Shown here one piece after another: positions 16,103 to 23,287 of a stretch of 58,632 nucleotides of DNA (positions are counted from its first letter, which is position 1; each line of letters opens with the position of its first letter). A program made the position numbers and the translations under genes. The DNA comes from an uncultured Collinsella sp. (lineage in GTDB: Bacteria > Actinomycetota > Coriobacteriia > Coriobacteriales > Coriobacteriaceae): NCBI GenBank assembly GCA_900546085.1, contig URBS01000001.1:1-58632 (forward strand). The letters are read 5' to 3'. A model generated the notes under the pieces. It ran no database searches. It was not told the origin of the DNA and saw nothing but the letters and a program-made list of their open reading frames with translations.

Positions 16103-16849
16103 CTAGGCCTCCTCTACGTTGTCGAGCCCCAGCTCGGCGAGGCTCACGCCGCGCGGACGCTCCTTGGAGCGGCGCTCGAGCCACTGCACCAGCATGGCGA
16201 GCGGAAAGCAGATGATGAAGTACATAAGGCAGCAGACGATGTATCCCTGCAGGTAACCGTACAGACTCACAAAGTTGTCGGAACGGTACATAAGGTCGCC
16301 GCCGGCCACAAGCGCCAGCACCGACGTGTTCTTGACTAGGTTGAGTGCCTGGTTGCACAGCGGCGGCAGAATGATCTTGAATGTCTGGGGCAGCACGATG
16401 TACCAGTACGCCTGCGCACGGGTGAAGCCCTGGCTCTGCGCCGCCTCCATCTGACCGCGCGGAACCGCCTCGATACCGGTGCGGATAACCTCCGAGATGT
16501 AGGCCGCGTGATACAGGCCCACGCCCAAGAAGCCCAGCACGAACGGCGCGATGCGCACCGGCTGGTCGGCACCGGTTATGGCCTGCAAAAACTGCGGACC
16601 AGCCATGTACATAAAGAGCACCTGCACGGGCAACGGGGTGTTCTGGTAAAACTCCACGTACACGCGGCTTATGGCGCGCAGCACGCGCGAACGGGTGGTA
16701 GAGAACACACCCAGCAGCGTGCCCAGCACCAGCGACAGCAGCAGACCGGCAACAACCACCTGTAGCGTCACGCCAAAGCCCTCCCAGAAGGGCCCCATGT
16801 TTTGAAATGTCGTCGACCAACGGTCGGCGTCAAATAATCCTTCGAGCAT
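16103..16849 (-). CDS. Polar amino acid ABC transporter permease
   Basis: This is the second permease of the importer, 248 residues. It has a first hydrophobic helix at about 25-47 (VTLQVVVAGLLLSLVLGTLL) and the coupling loop MEAAQSQGFTRAQAYWYIVLP. The paired permease 3' of it has the same layout, consistent with duplication and a heterodimeric pore. I chose the ATG at 16849, preceded by GGAAGGAA, rather than the frame's first ATG 11 codons earlier, which lacks a ribosome-binding site. It lies about 25 bases downstream of the binding-protein gene, so the four genes should be cotranscribed. Confidence 0.92.
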   Translation of the reverse strand: MLEGLFDADRWSTTFQNMGPFWEGFGVTLQVVVAGLLLSLVLGTLLGVFSTTRSRVLRAISRVYVEFYQNTPLPVQVLFMYMAGPQFLQAITGADQPVRIAPFVLGFLGVGLYHAAYISEVIRTGIEAVPRGQMEAAQSQGFTRAQAYWYIVLPQTFKIILPPLCNQALNLVKNTSVLALVAGGDLMYRSDNFVSLYGYLQGYIVCCLMYFIICFPLAMLVQWLERRSKERPRGVSLAELGLDNVEEA

Positions 16850-16874
16850 TTGATTCCTTCCTTGGACGATGCGC

Positions 16875-17753
16875 CTATACAAGACCCCAGGTCTTGACCT
16901 CTTGGTCGAGCCAGCCGTCGGCCAGACGGTCGCAAATCACCTGATCGACCACGGCCGAAAGGTCGCAGCCCTTCTTGGTCGCCACGCCGTAGCCCTGCTC
17001 GCCAAACTTGACCTCGGGCTGCAGCAGCTCAACGGTCTCGTTCATGTAACCGGCCAGCGTGGAGCGGTCCATGGCAAAGACGTCGATATTGCCGGCGTCG
17101 AGCGAGCTCTTGATGATGGGGTAGCCGCTAAAGGCCCTAAACTCGGGCTTGCAGCTAAAGCCGTTGTCCTTGATCATCTGCTCGATCAGGCCCTGCGTGG
17201 TGGCACCCTGGCTCACGCCGATGACCTTGCCGTCCAGGTCCTCAATCGAGGTAAAGCCCGAACGCTTCTTGACCATGAGTCCCACGTAGTCGGTGCGGTA
17301 CGGCGTCGAGAAATCCCAGCTCTTCTTGCGCTCGTCGGTGATGGTGTAGGTCGCCGCGACCACGTCGAGTTGGCCGTTATCGATCAGCGGGCCGCGTGTC
17401 TTGGGCGTTACGTCGGTAAACTCGACAAGCTCCTGGGCACGGGCTTCCTTGTAGCTCACGCCAAAGACAGCGGCGGCGATCTGGTAGCACAAATCGACTT
17501 CCATGCCCTCAAAGCGGCCTTTGGCGGTGTCGTAATAGCCGTAGCCGGGAACATCTTTCTTGACACCGGCATTCAGATGGCCGCGCGACTTGATGGCCGC
17601 AAGCTTGGATCCCTTGTCGGAACCCTCGCCGCTGGTGGAGTTGCCGCAACCGGTGAGCGCGGTCCCCGTCAGCGCGAGCATGCCGGCGCCCGCCAGCTGC
17701 AAAAAGTGACGGCGCGACACGGCCGCCCTCGTCATATCCGTCATGTCCATCAC
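16875..17753 (-). CDS. Amino acid ABC transporter substrate-binding lipoprotein
   Basis: This is a solute-binding protein of family 3, 292 residues, exported and lipid-anchored. A twin-arginine-like SRRHFLQLAGAG is followed by a lipobox LTGC (C36). The mature part has the family hallmarks: GYGYYDTAKGRFEGMEVDLC for the first lobe, DVVAATYTITDERKKSWDFS for the ligand-contacting segment, and YVGLMVKKRSGF. The start is GTG at 17753 or the ATG one codon later. The first is 5 bases after the ATPase stop and neither has a strong ribosome-binding site, suggesting translational coupling. The substrate is probably a polar amino acid. Confidence 0.93.
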   Translation of the reverse strand: MMDMTDMTRAAVSRRHFLQLAGAGMLALTGTALTGCGNSTSGEGSDKGSKLAAIKSRGHLNAGVKKDVPGYGYYDTAKGRFEGMEVDLCYQIAAAVFGVSYKEARAQELVEFTDVTPKTRGPLIDNGQLDVVAATYTITDERKKSWDFSTPYRTDYVGLMVKKRSGFTSIEDLDGKVIGVSQGATTQGLIEQMIKDNGFSCKPEFRAFSGYPIIKSSLDAGNIDVFAMDRSTLAGYMNETVELLQPEVKFGEQGYGVATKKGCDLSAVVDQVICDRLADGWLDQEVKTWGLV

Positions 17754-17758
17754 CGCGC

Positions 17759-18490
17759 CTAGTGCAGAATCTTGGACAGGAACTCGCGGCAGCGCGGGTT
17801 CTCGGGGTTATCGAAGAAGTGCTCGGGCGTGCCCTCCTCCAGGATGCGGCCGTCCTCCATAAAGATGACGCGGTCGGCCACCTGGCGCGCAAAGCCCATC
17901 TCATGCGTCACGCAGATCATGGTGATGTCCTCCTGCGCAAGCTCAATCATAACGTCCAGAACCTCCTGGACCATCTCGGGGTCGAGCGCCGAGGTCGGCT
18001 CGTCAAACAAGATGATGGGCTGTTTGGTGCACAGGGCACGGGCGATGGCAATGCGCTGCTGCTGACCACCCGAGAGATTCTGCGGATACTCGCCGGCCTT
18101 ATGCGCCATGCCGACGCGCTTGAGCGCGGCGATGGCAATCTCGGTCGCCTCCTCCTTGCTCTTCTTTTGCAGCTTGATGGGCGCGAGCGTCAGATTGCCC
18201 AGCACCGTCATGTTGGGATACAGGTTGAACTGCTGAAACACCATGGAACTATACTTGCGAGCCATCTCCAGGTGATTCTTTTTGGTGAGCGGCGTACCGT
18301 CGATGACGACCTCGCCCGACGTGGGCTCCTCCAGATAATCGACGCAACGGATGAGCGTCGACTTACCCGAACCGGAAGGCCCGATCATTACGAGCTTCTC
18401 GCCGCGCTTAACGGTGAGATTGATATCTTTGAGCACATGCAGGTCGCCAAAGTACTTGTTGAGATGCTTGATCTCGATCATGTCTGCCAT
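17759..18490 (-). CDS. glnQ: Polar amino acid ABC transporter ATP-binding protein
   Basis: This is the cytoplasmic ATPase that powers the amino acid importer; 243 residues is typical of GlnQ/HisP proteins. Walker A is GPSGSGKST (about 38-46), the signature LSGGQQQR, Walker B IILFDEPTSALD and the switch histidine lies in ICVTHEMGFA. It is the first gene of the operon, with GGAAGGGA before the ATG and a TACAAT box 36 bases upstream. The symbol reflects family resemblance; the actual substrate is not proven. Confidence 0.93.
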   Translation of the reverse strand: MADMIEIKHLNKYFGDLHVLKDINLTVKRGEKLVMIGPSGSGKSTLIRCVDYLEEPTSGEVVIDGTPLTKKNHLEMARKYSSMVFQQFNLYPNMTVLGNLTLAPIKLQKKSKEEATEIAIAALKRVGMAHKAGEYPQNLSGGQQQRIAIARALCTKQPIILFDEPTSALDPEMVQEVLDVMIELAQEDITMICVTHEMGFARQVADRVIFMEDGRILEEGTPEHFFDNPENPRCREFLSKILH

Positions 18491-18525
18491 GAATGTCCCT
18501 TCCCTGCGTTTACACGAGTTGAACT

Positions 18526-18531
18526 ATTGTA
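18526..18531 (-). promoter_or_regulatory. Possible -10 box for the amino acid importer operon
   Basis: On the minus strand the sequence TACAAT lies 35-41 bases before the ATPase start. No clear -35 partner is seen. Confidence 0.35.
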
Positions 18532-18600
18532 CGGAAAGAACCACGTTTCCGCAGCCCACACTACATTCCCGTAAAGAACCCGCAATCTTCCACCCACTCA

Positions 18601-18639
18601 TTGGGCACTCATTTAAGTCTGTCCCCAGTGAGCGCCCAA
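18601..18639. repeat. GGGACAG-core palindrome with TTGGGC arms
   Basis: TTGGGC-a-CTCA pairs with TGAG-c-GCCCAA. The interior holds CTGTCCCC, the complement of the GGGACAG core seen in the other intergenic palindromes, but the arms are unrelated to them. Confidence 0.65.
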
Positions 18640-18666
18640 CCGCCCTTGTTGAGCATAAGTCAGCGA

Positions 18667-18765
18667 AAACCCGTACACGCGAGCAAGGTGACGTGAAATG
18701 AAAGGGCGCAGACCTTATGGTCGCGCCCTTGAAATTGAACGTCAGATTGCCGTGTGTACGGGTTT
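18667..18765. repeat. 99-base nested hairpin between importer and yqeY
   Basis: The outer arms AAACCCGTACAC (18667-18678) and GTGTACGGGTTT (18754-18765) are perfect complements. The inner arms AAGGGCGC-a-GACC and GGTCGCGCCCTT form a second stem with a TTAT loop, and GCAAGGTGACGT partly pairs with ACGTCAGATTGC between them. There is no gene here. It could be a structured RNA, a REP-type element or part of a terminator region. Confidence 0.65.
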
Positions 18766-18778
18766 GCAGCGTCGAGCC

Positions 18779-18806
18779 GTTACGCGGTTTGGTAAAACCG
18801 CGTAAC
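18779..18806 (-). terminator. Hairpin after yqeY
   Basis: GTTACGCGGTTT and AAACCGCGTAAC are perfect 12-bp complements, 4 bases beyond the yqeY stop. There is no long T-tract, but position and stability suggest a terminator. Confidence 0.65.
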
Positions 18807-18809
18807 AAA

Positions 18810-19253
18810 TTACGCAAGCTTTGCGCCGACGATCTTTGCCGCGGCCGGCTTGTCGAAGTTGCCGCCGGTGGCCTTGCCGAGTGCTCCCATGACCTGGCCC
18901 ATCTGCTTCTTGGAAGTAGCGCCCAGCTCGGCGATGACCTGCTCGATCAGTGCCTCGAGCTCCTCGCCCGAAACCTGCGCGGGCAGCAGGCTCTCCAGAA
19001 TCTTGACCTGCTCGGTCAGGTTGTCGGTACGCTCTTGGTCGGTACCGGCCTTGATGGACATCTCCAGCGTCTCGCTCGTCTGCTTAATCAGACGCTTGAT
19101 CATGCTGTTGACGTCTTCCTCGGTCACGTCGCGGCGCTCGTTAACCTCGATATTCTTCACCTCGGCCTTGACCTGGCGAATGATGGACAGGCGAACCTTA
19201 TCCTTGGCCTTCATGGCGGCGATCATTTCCTTCTGCAGCTCTTCGTTGGTCAT
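18810..19253 (-). CDS. yqeY: GatB/YqeY domain-containing protein
   Basis: This is a small, all-helical protein of 147 residues related to the C-terminal tail domain of the GatB amidotransferase subunit. That domain is implicated in tRNA contact, but the role of free-standing YqeY is unclear. The sequence starts MTNEELQKEMIAAMKAKDK, the usual YqeY opening. It continues with LSIIRQVKAEVKNIEVNERR and ends KATGGNFDKPAAAKIVGAKL, also typical. The ATG at 19253 is chosen for the AGGAGGA before it; an ATG 12 codons upstream lacks one. It lies 54 bases after the foldase gene and probably shares its transcript. Confidence 0.9.
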   Translation of the reverse strand: MTNEELQKEMIAAMKAKDKVRLSIIRQVKAEVKNIEVNERRDVTEEDVNSMIKRLIKQTSETLEMSIKAGTDQERTDNLTEQVKILESLLPAQVSGEELEALIEQVIAELGATSKKQMGQVMGALGKATGGNFDKPAAAKIVGAKLA

Positions 19254-19307
19254 CTGCAAATCCTCCTCAATAGTGCGGGCGGCACTCACACAAGCGCTGC
19301 CCCATGA

Positions 19308-20531
19308 TTACTCAGTCGTCGACGAATTGTCGGTCGAACTCTTGGTGACGCCCTTCAGGCTGACGTTGTACGGCACGTCCTTGGGCATGGGGTTAACGGT
19401 GATGTCGGCGTCCTTCTTGTACTGCTCCAGCCACTCGCTGTACGCAGTGCTCTCTGCCTGCGTCTTCACCACGTTGGAGACATACTTCTTGATGTCCTTG
19501 GGTACCTGCTTGATATCATCGACCTGATTATCGACATGGAAGTAGTCGGTGCACTTGATGATGTGGTAACCATACGTCGACTCGACGACGTCGCTCACAT
19601 CGCCCTTGTTGAGCCCCTCGAGCGCCGCCTGGTAGCTGTCGACGAAGGTAGTGAGCTTATCCCAACCCACATCGCCCTTCTTCTCCTTGGAGCCGGTGTC
19701 GTCGGAATACTGCTCCACGGCGTCCTCAAAGCTCAGCTCGCCGGAGTTAATCTTGTCCAGGCACTCCTGCGCCTTGGCCTTGGCGGCAGCCTTGTCCTCG
19801 TCGGATGCGTCGGAATCGACCTTGATCAGGATGTTCGACGAGCGGCGGGCATCGTTGTACTTCGACAGGTTCTCGTTGATGCAATCGACGATCTCGCTGT
19901 CCTTGGGCTTGCTGGTGGGCGCCACGGCTTCCTTGAGCTTTTGCTGCGCCAGGCTCTCCTTGAGCGAGCTCTTATAGGTGTCCTCGGTGTAGCCGTAAGT
20001 CTTAAGCGTCTTCTTAAAGGTCTTGGCGCCGCCCGCGCTCTTGCACGCGTCCTTCCAAGCCTTCTCGACCTCCTTGTCCGACACCGTCACGCCGTTTTCC
20101 TTCTGCGCCTGCTGAAGCAGAATCTGCTGCGCGTAGGAATCGATGAGCTGTTTGCGGTACTTCTTGGGCGTAAGGTCGTTGTTGACCAGGTACTGCGCCC
20201 AATCCTTGTCCTTGGTATAACCATAGGACGTGCGCATGCTCATGATCTGCTTGGTCACGGTGTCCTCGGTGAGGTTGGTGCCGTTGATGGTGGCAGCCAC
20301 GCCACCAGTGAGCTTATAGCCCGAGCTGGCGCTTTCGGTCTGCGACATCAGGCCGGAGCACGCCATGGCCGAGACGGAGAGCAGCATCGCCAGCACGCCG
20401 ATGACCACCAGGACAATCTTGACGGTCTTGGACACGTACGTCTTGCGCTGCTTCTTGCGAGAGCTGGAGGCGGCGCGGGCCTGCTGTTCGGGCGTCGGCG
20501 CGACCTCGGGGTTCTTTTTCTTGTTTGCCAT
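19308..20531 (-). CDS. Parvulin-type peptidylprolyl isomerase (PrsA/SurA-like foldase)
   Basis: This is a membrane-anchored extracytoplasmic chaperone that helps exported proteins fold; 407 residues. A basic cytoplasmic N-terminus (RKKQRKTYVSKTVK) precedes one hydrophobic helix (about 34-55). That helix ends MACSGL, so it may be a lipoprotein although the lipobox is not canonical. A SurA-like N-domain follows (about 75-220). The parvulin domain then runs from about 225 to 330, with NILIKVD, SFEDAVEQYSDDTGSKEKKGDVG and YGYHIIKCTDY. A charged tail ends SSTDNSSTTE. The window carries three large surface proteins that such a foldase could serve; that link is inference. Confidence 0.88.
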   Translation of the reverse strand: MANKKKNPEVAPTPEQQARAASSSRKKQRKTYVSKTVKIVLVVIGVLAMLLSVSAMACSGLMSQTESASSGYKLTGGVAATINGTNLTEDTVTKQIMSMRTSYGYTKDKDWAQYLVNNDLTPKKYRKQLIDSYAQQILLQQAQKENGVTVSDKEVEKAWKDACKSAGGAKTFKKTLKTYGYTEDTYKSSLKESLAQQKLKEAVAPTSKPKDSEIVDCINENLSKYNDARRSSNILIKVDSDASDEDKAAAKAKAQECLDKINSGELSFEDAVEQYSDDTGSKEKKGDVGWDKLTTFVDSYQAALEGLNKGDVSDVVESTYGYHIIKCTDYFHVDNQVDDIKQVPKDIKKYVSNVVKTQAESTAYSEWLEQYKKDADITVNPMPKDVPYNVSLKGVTKSSTDNSSTTE

Positions 20532-20621
20532 GTTTGGCCTTTCACATCACGAATCGAACAAACGCCATTGTGTCACAACGCAGCCCCCGCGACACACCTG
20601 GTGCATGGGAGACGGGTTAAT

Positions 20622-20717
20622 CTGCACCATTTTGGTGCAAAGGGGACAGGTCTGGCAGTTGACAGTTAGGGACGTTCCTTTTCTGCCGGCGGTTAGGGAC
20701 AGTCCCCCAGTGCCGGC
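20622..20717. repeat. Cluster of hairpins with GGGACAG/GGGACG cores
   Basis: TGCACCA-tt-TGGTGCA (20622-20639) is followed by GGGGACAGG, TTAGGGACG and TTAGGGACAG in quick succession. The last core lies in a hairpin GCCGGC-ggtta-GGGAC-agt-CCCCC-agt-GCCGGC (about 20686-20717), which abuts the stop of the PTS gene and may terminate it. There are three copies of the core motif within 60 bases. Confidence 0.6.
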
Positions 20718-20718
20718 C

Positions 20719-21183
20719 TTAAAAGTGGCGGCGGATGGCGTCGACCATGCCCTGGGGCGTGGTCTGGCCGAGTACATCGGCTGCAGCGTCGGCATCCATA
20801 AAGATATTCATAAGCGCTTGCAGGGCCTCGACCTGGCCGCCCGGCTCGGCGATGCCCAGATTGATGACGATCTGCGCCGGCACCGGGGCGCCCATGCCCG
20901 CCATCGCGTTGAACGTCACAGGTGCGGCGGGCTTTATCACCGCGATATAGGGCTTGGCCACAAATCCCGAATCGGTATGCGGAATGGCGATGTTTGCCGC
21001 CGGCATAGCGAGACCCGTGGGATAGGCGTCCTCGCGCGTGCGGACGGCGTCGAGCCAACCCTCGGCAATGTAGCCGCGCGGAGCAAGCTCACCCTCGAGG
21101 CGCGCAAACACCTCATCCGGTGTCGCACACTCCCAATCAAAAAACACCAGCTCAGGCATAAACAGCGCTTCGTTATCCGCCAT
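20719..21183 (-). CDS. PTS sugar transporter subunit IIA (fructose/galactitol type)
   Basis: This is a phosphocarrier of the phosphotransferase system, 154 residues. It passes phosphate from HPr to a IIB domain. The phosphorylated histidine is seen in NIAIPHTDS (H69), with GYIAEGWLDAVRTREDAYPTGLA before it, as in the galactitol/mannitol-fructose class of IIA domains. IIB and IIC partners are absent on either side: the neighbours are a foldase and purN. The protein is therefore either an unlinked transport component or a regulatory IIA (PtsN-like). Regulation is not visible; a 20-bp perfect inverted repeat lies 19 bases upstream of the start. Confidence 0.88.
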   Translation of the reverse strand: MADNEALFMPELVFFDWECATPDEVFARLEGELAPRGYIAEGWLDAVRTREDAYPTGLAMPAANIAIPHTDSGFVAKPYIAVIKPAAPVTFNAMAGMGAPVPAQIVINLGIAEPGGQVEALQALMNIFMDADAAADVLGQTTPQGMVDAIRRHF

Positions 21184-21201
21184 GCGCTCACCTCTCTCAC
21201 C

Positions 21202-21257
21202 TAGTCACCTGCGACGTTCTTGAATGACTAGTCGTTTAAGAACGTCGCAGGTGACTA
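21202..21257. repeat. 20-bp perfect inverted repeat upstream of the PTS IIA gene
   Basis: The arms TAGTCACCTGCGACGTTCTT (21202-21221) and its exact complement (21238-21257) enclose 16 bases that contain the self-complementary GACTAGTC. It lies between the purN terminator and the PTS IIA start. It could be a terminator, operator or mobile remnant; no T-tract. Confidence 0.7.
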
Positions 21258-21269
21258 CCAAAAACAAAA

Positions 21270-21303
21270 GGTGGTCACACGCGCCTTGGCGCCAATGACC
21301 ACC
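21270..21303 (-). terminator. Intrinsic terminator after purN
   Basis: GGTGGTCA pairs with TGACCACC around a GGCGCC-rich loop, and CTTTTGTTTTT follows on the minus strand. It lies about 30 bases past the purN stop. Confidence 0.85.
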
Positions 21304-21335
21304 CTGACCACTCAACTAAATTGTACTGTGCACCG

Positions 21336-22037
21336 CTAGCCGCGGGGCGCATCAATTGCGACCTTGCCGCTCTCCAGCACGTGGACGCGCCCGTCGGCGA
21401 GCATCTGCACGACCTCGGGGTACAGCACGTGCTCGATCGCGTGGATGTGCTCCTCGAGCGTGACGACGTCCCAGCCCTCCTCAACAGCCAGCGCACGCTG
21501 GGCGATGATGGGGCCGTTGTCGTAAATCTCGTTGGCAAAATGCACGGTCACGCCGGTCACCTTGACGCCGCGAGCAAACGCATCGTCAATCGCATGGGCA
21601 CCGGTAAAGCTCGGCAGCAGCGCCGGATGCAGGTTGACCACGCGATTGGGGAACGCCGCCAGCAGCGGCGTGTGCACCATGCGCATGTAGCCGGCCATGA
21701 CCACGTACTCGCAGCCGCGCTCGAGCAGCTCATGCGCGATGATCTCGTCGGCGGCGATGGGGTCGGCATAGACATCCTTGGACAGCGTGAGTGTCTGGAT
21801 GCCCGCGCGCTCGGCACGCTGTAGGCCCTTGGCCGAAGGACGGCTCGACACCACAAGCTCAATCGAGGCGTTGAGCTTGCCGGCGGCGATCAGGTCGATC
21901 AGCGCCTGCAGGTTGGTACCCGAACCGCTGATAAGCACGCCGATCTTGAGCGGCTCGGCCGTATCGGTGCCGGTCGGACGGGTGTAGGGCACAAAGCCCA
22001 GGCCCTCGGCAGCAGCCATCTGCTCGCTAGCGCTCAT
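21336..22037 (-). CDS. purN: Phosphoribosylglycinamide formyltransferase
   Basis: This enzyme carries out the third step of purine synthesis, moving a formyl group from 10-formyl-tetrahydrofolate to GAR. The 233-residue product has the binding loop IGVLISGSGTNLQALID (about 32-48) and the catalytic region MAGYMRMV...NLHPALLPSFTGAHAI, with the histidine of HPALLP. DxGPIIAQ follows as VHFANEIYDNGPIIAQ. The first 30 residues (MSASEQMAAAEGLGFVPYTRP) are a short extension over the usual length. It overlaps purM by 11 bases, so the two are translationally coupled, and ends at a clear terminator. Confidence 0.96.
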   Translation of the reverse strand: MSASEQMAAAEGLGFVPYTRPTGTDTAEPLKIGVLISGSGTNLQALIDLIAAGKLNASIELVVSSRPSAKGLQRAERAGIQTLTLSKDVYADPIAADEIIAHELLERGCEYVVMAGYMRMVHTPLLAAFPNRVVNLHPALLPSFTGAHAIDDAFARGVKVTGVTVHFANEIYDNGPIIAQRALAVEEGWDVVTLEEHIHAIEHVLYPEVVQMLADGRVHVLESGKVAIDAPRG

Positions 22038-23130
22038 CGGAGTACACGACCTTACCGGAACCCTCGACGCACTCGCCCACGCGGAACGGCTTCTCGCCCA
22101 GCGCGACCAGAGCCTCGGTCACGGCAGCCTCGTCCTCGGGGGCAACGATCAGGCACAGGCCGACGCCCATGTTGAAGGTCTTGCATGCCTCGTTGGGCGC
22201 GAGCTCGGCCTGACGCGACACGTAAGTAATGACGGGCGGAACGTCCCAGCCCATCTCGGCGCCGCTGCGGGTGACCACGGCATCGACATCGTCGGCGAGC
22301 GCGCGGTTGAGGTTCTCGGTAATGCCGCCACCAGTGATGTGAGCAATGGCGTGCACCGAAGCGCCGCCGCGCAGCAGCTCCAGAATCGGCTTGACGTAGA
22401 TGCGCGTAGGGGCCAGCAGAGCATCGGCCAGCGAAGCACCGTCGAGCTCCTCGAGCGGACGGCTCAGTTCCTCGGCCTTAGCGGCGGCCTCGGGCGTGCC
22501 CGGCTTGATGCCGTCGACGCCGATGACCTTGCGCACGAGCGAGTAGCCGTTGGAGTGCACGCCGGTGGAAGGCAGACCCAGGATCACATCGCCGGGGCGA
22601 ACGTTCGCGGGGTCGAGCATCTTGGGACGATCGACAACACCCACGGTAAAGCCGGCGAGGTCGTAATCGGCCGGAGCCATGACGCCGGGGTGCTCGGCCA
22701 TCTCGCCGCCCACGAGCGCGCAGCCCGCGAGCTTGCAGCCGTCGGCCACACCCTTGATGATCTTTGCCATGTGCTCGGCCTCAATGTGACCGATGGCAAC
22801 GTAATCCAGGAAGAACAGCGGCTCGGCGCCCGAAGCCAAAATGTCGTTGACGCACATGGCGACCAGGTCCTGGCCCACCGTCTCGTGACGGTCCATGATC
22901 TGGGCGAGCACGAGCTTGGTGCCCACGCCGTCGGTGCCGCTAATCAGGATCGGGTCTTCCATATCCTTAAGCGCGGCGGCCGAGAACAGGCCGCCAAAGC
23001 CACCGATGCCGCCGATGACCTCGGGGCGGTTGGTGTCCTTGACCATCTGCTTAATAGCGTCGACGGCGCGGCCGCCCTCGGCGGTATCGACGCCGGCGTC
23101 CTCGTACGTCACATGCTTGCTGTCGCTCAT
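22027..23130 (-). CDS. purM: Phosphoribosylformylglycinamidine cyclo-ligase (AIR synthetase)
   Basis: This enzyme makes AIR from FGAM with ATP in the fifth purine step. It is 367 residues, slightly longer than the usual 345. The family N-terminus VTYEDAGVDTAEGGRAVDAI is present, followed by ISGTDGVGTKLVLAQ (the conserved GTDGVGTK motif, about 79-86). DLVAMCVNDILASGAEPLFFLDY, GCALVGGEMAEHPG and HITGGGITENLNRAL come after. It lies between purF and purN in the same direction. GAGAGGAAGG precedes the ATG. Confidence 0.96.
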   Translation of the reverse strand: MSDSKHVTYEDAGVDTAEGGRAVDAIKQMVKDTNRPEVIGGIGGFGGLFSAAALKDMEDPILISGTDGVGTKLVLAQIMDRHETVGQDLVAMCVNDILASGAEPLFFLDYVAIGHIEAEHMAKIIKGVADGCKLAGCALVGGEMAEHPGVMAPADYDLAGFTVGVVDRPKMLDPANVRPGDVILGLPSTGVHSNGYSLVRKVIGVDGIKPGTPEAAAKAEELSRPLEELDGASLADALLAPTRIYVKPILELLRGGASVHAIAHITGGGITENLNRALADDVDAVVTRSGAEMGWDVPPVITYVSRQAELAPNEACKTFNMGVGLCLIVAPEDEAAVTEALVALGEKPFRVGECVEGSGKVVYSDER

Positions 23131-23246
23131 CTGAGCCTTCCTCTCCCACTACCGTCTGACGAGCAGGCGCCAAACGGTGCTCATAGTTGCGCCATTTCGG
23201 CGCGCGCCATAACAGCACGCGCCGTCATATCAACAAAACAGCAGGT

Positions 23247-23287
23247 AAAACCTACCAAAATAAACCTGTCCCTACATGGCAGGTTTT
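23247..23287. repeat. GGGACAGGTTTATTTT-type palindrome after purF
   Basis: AAAACCTaCC pairs with GGcAGGTTTT, and the interior reads AAATAAACCTGTCCC, the complement of the end sequence of the element at 682-857. It begins directly at the purF stop, inside the purF-purM transcript. It is a single-hairpin relative of that element. Confidence 0.75.
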
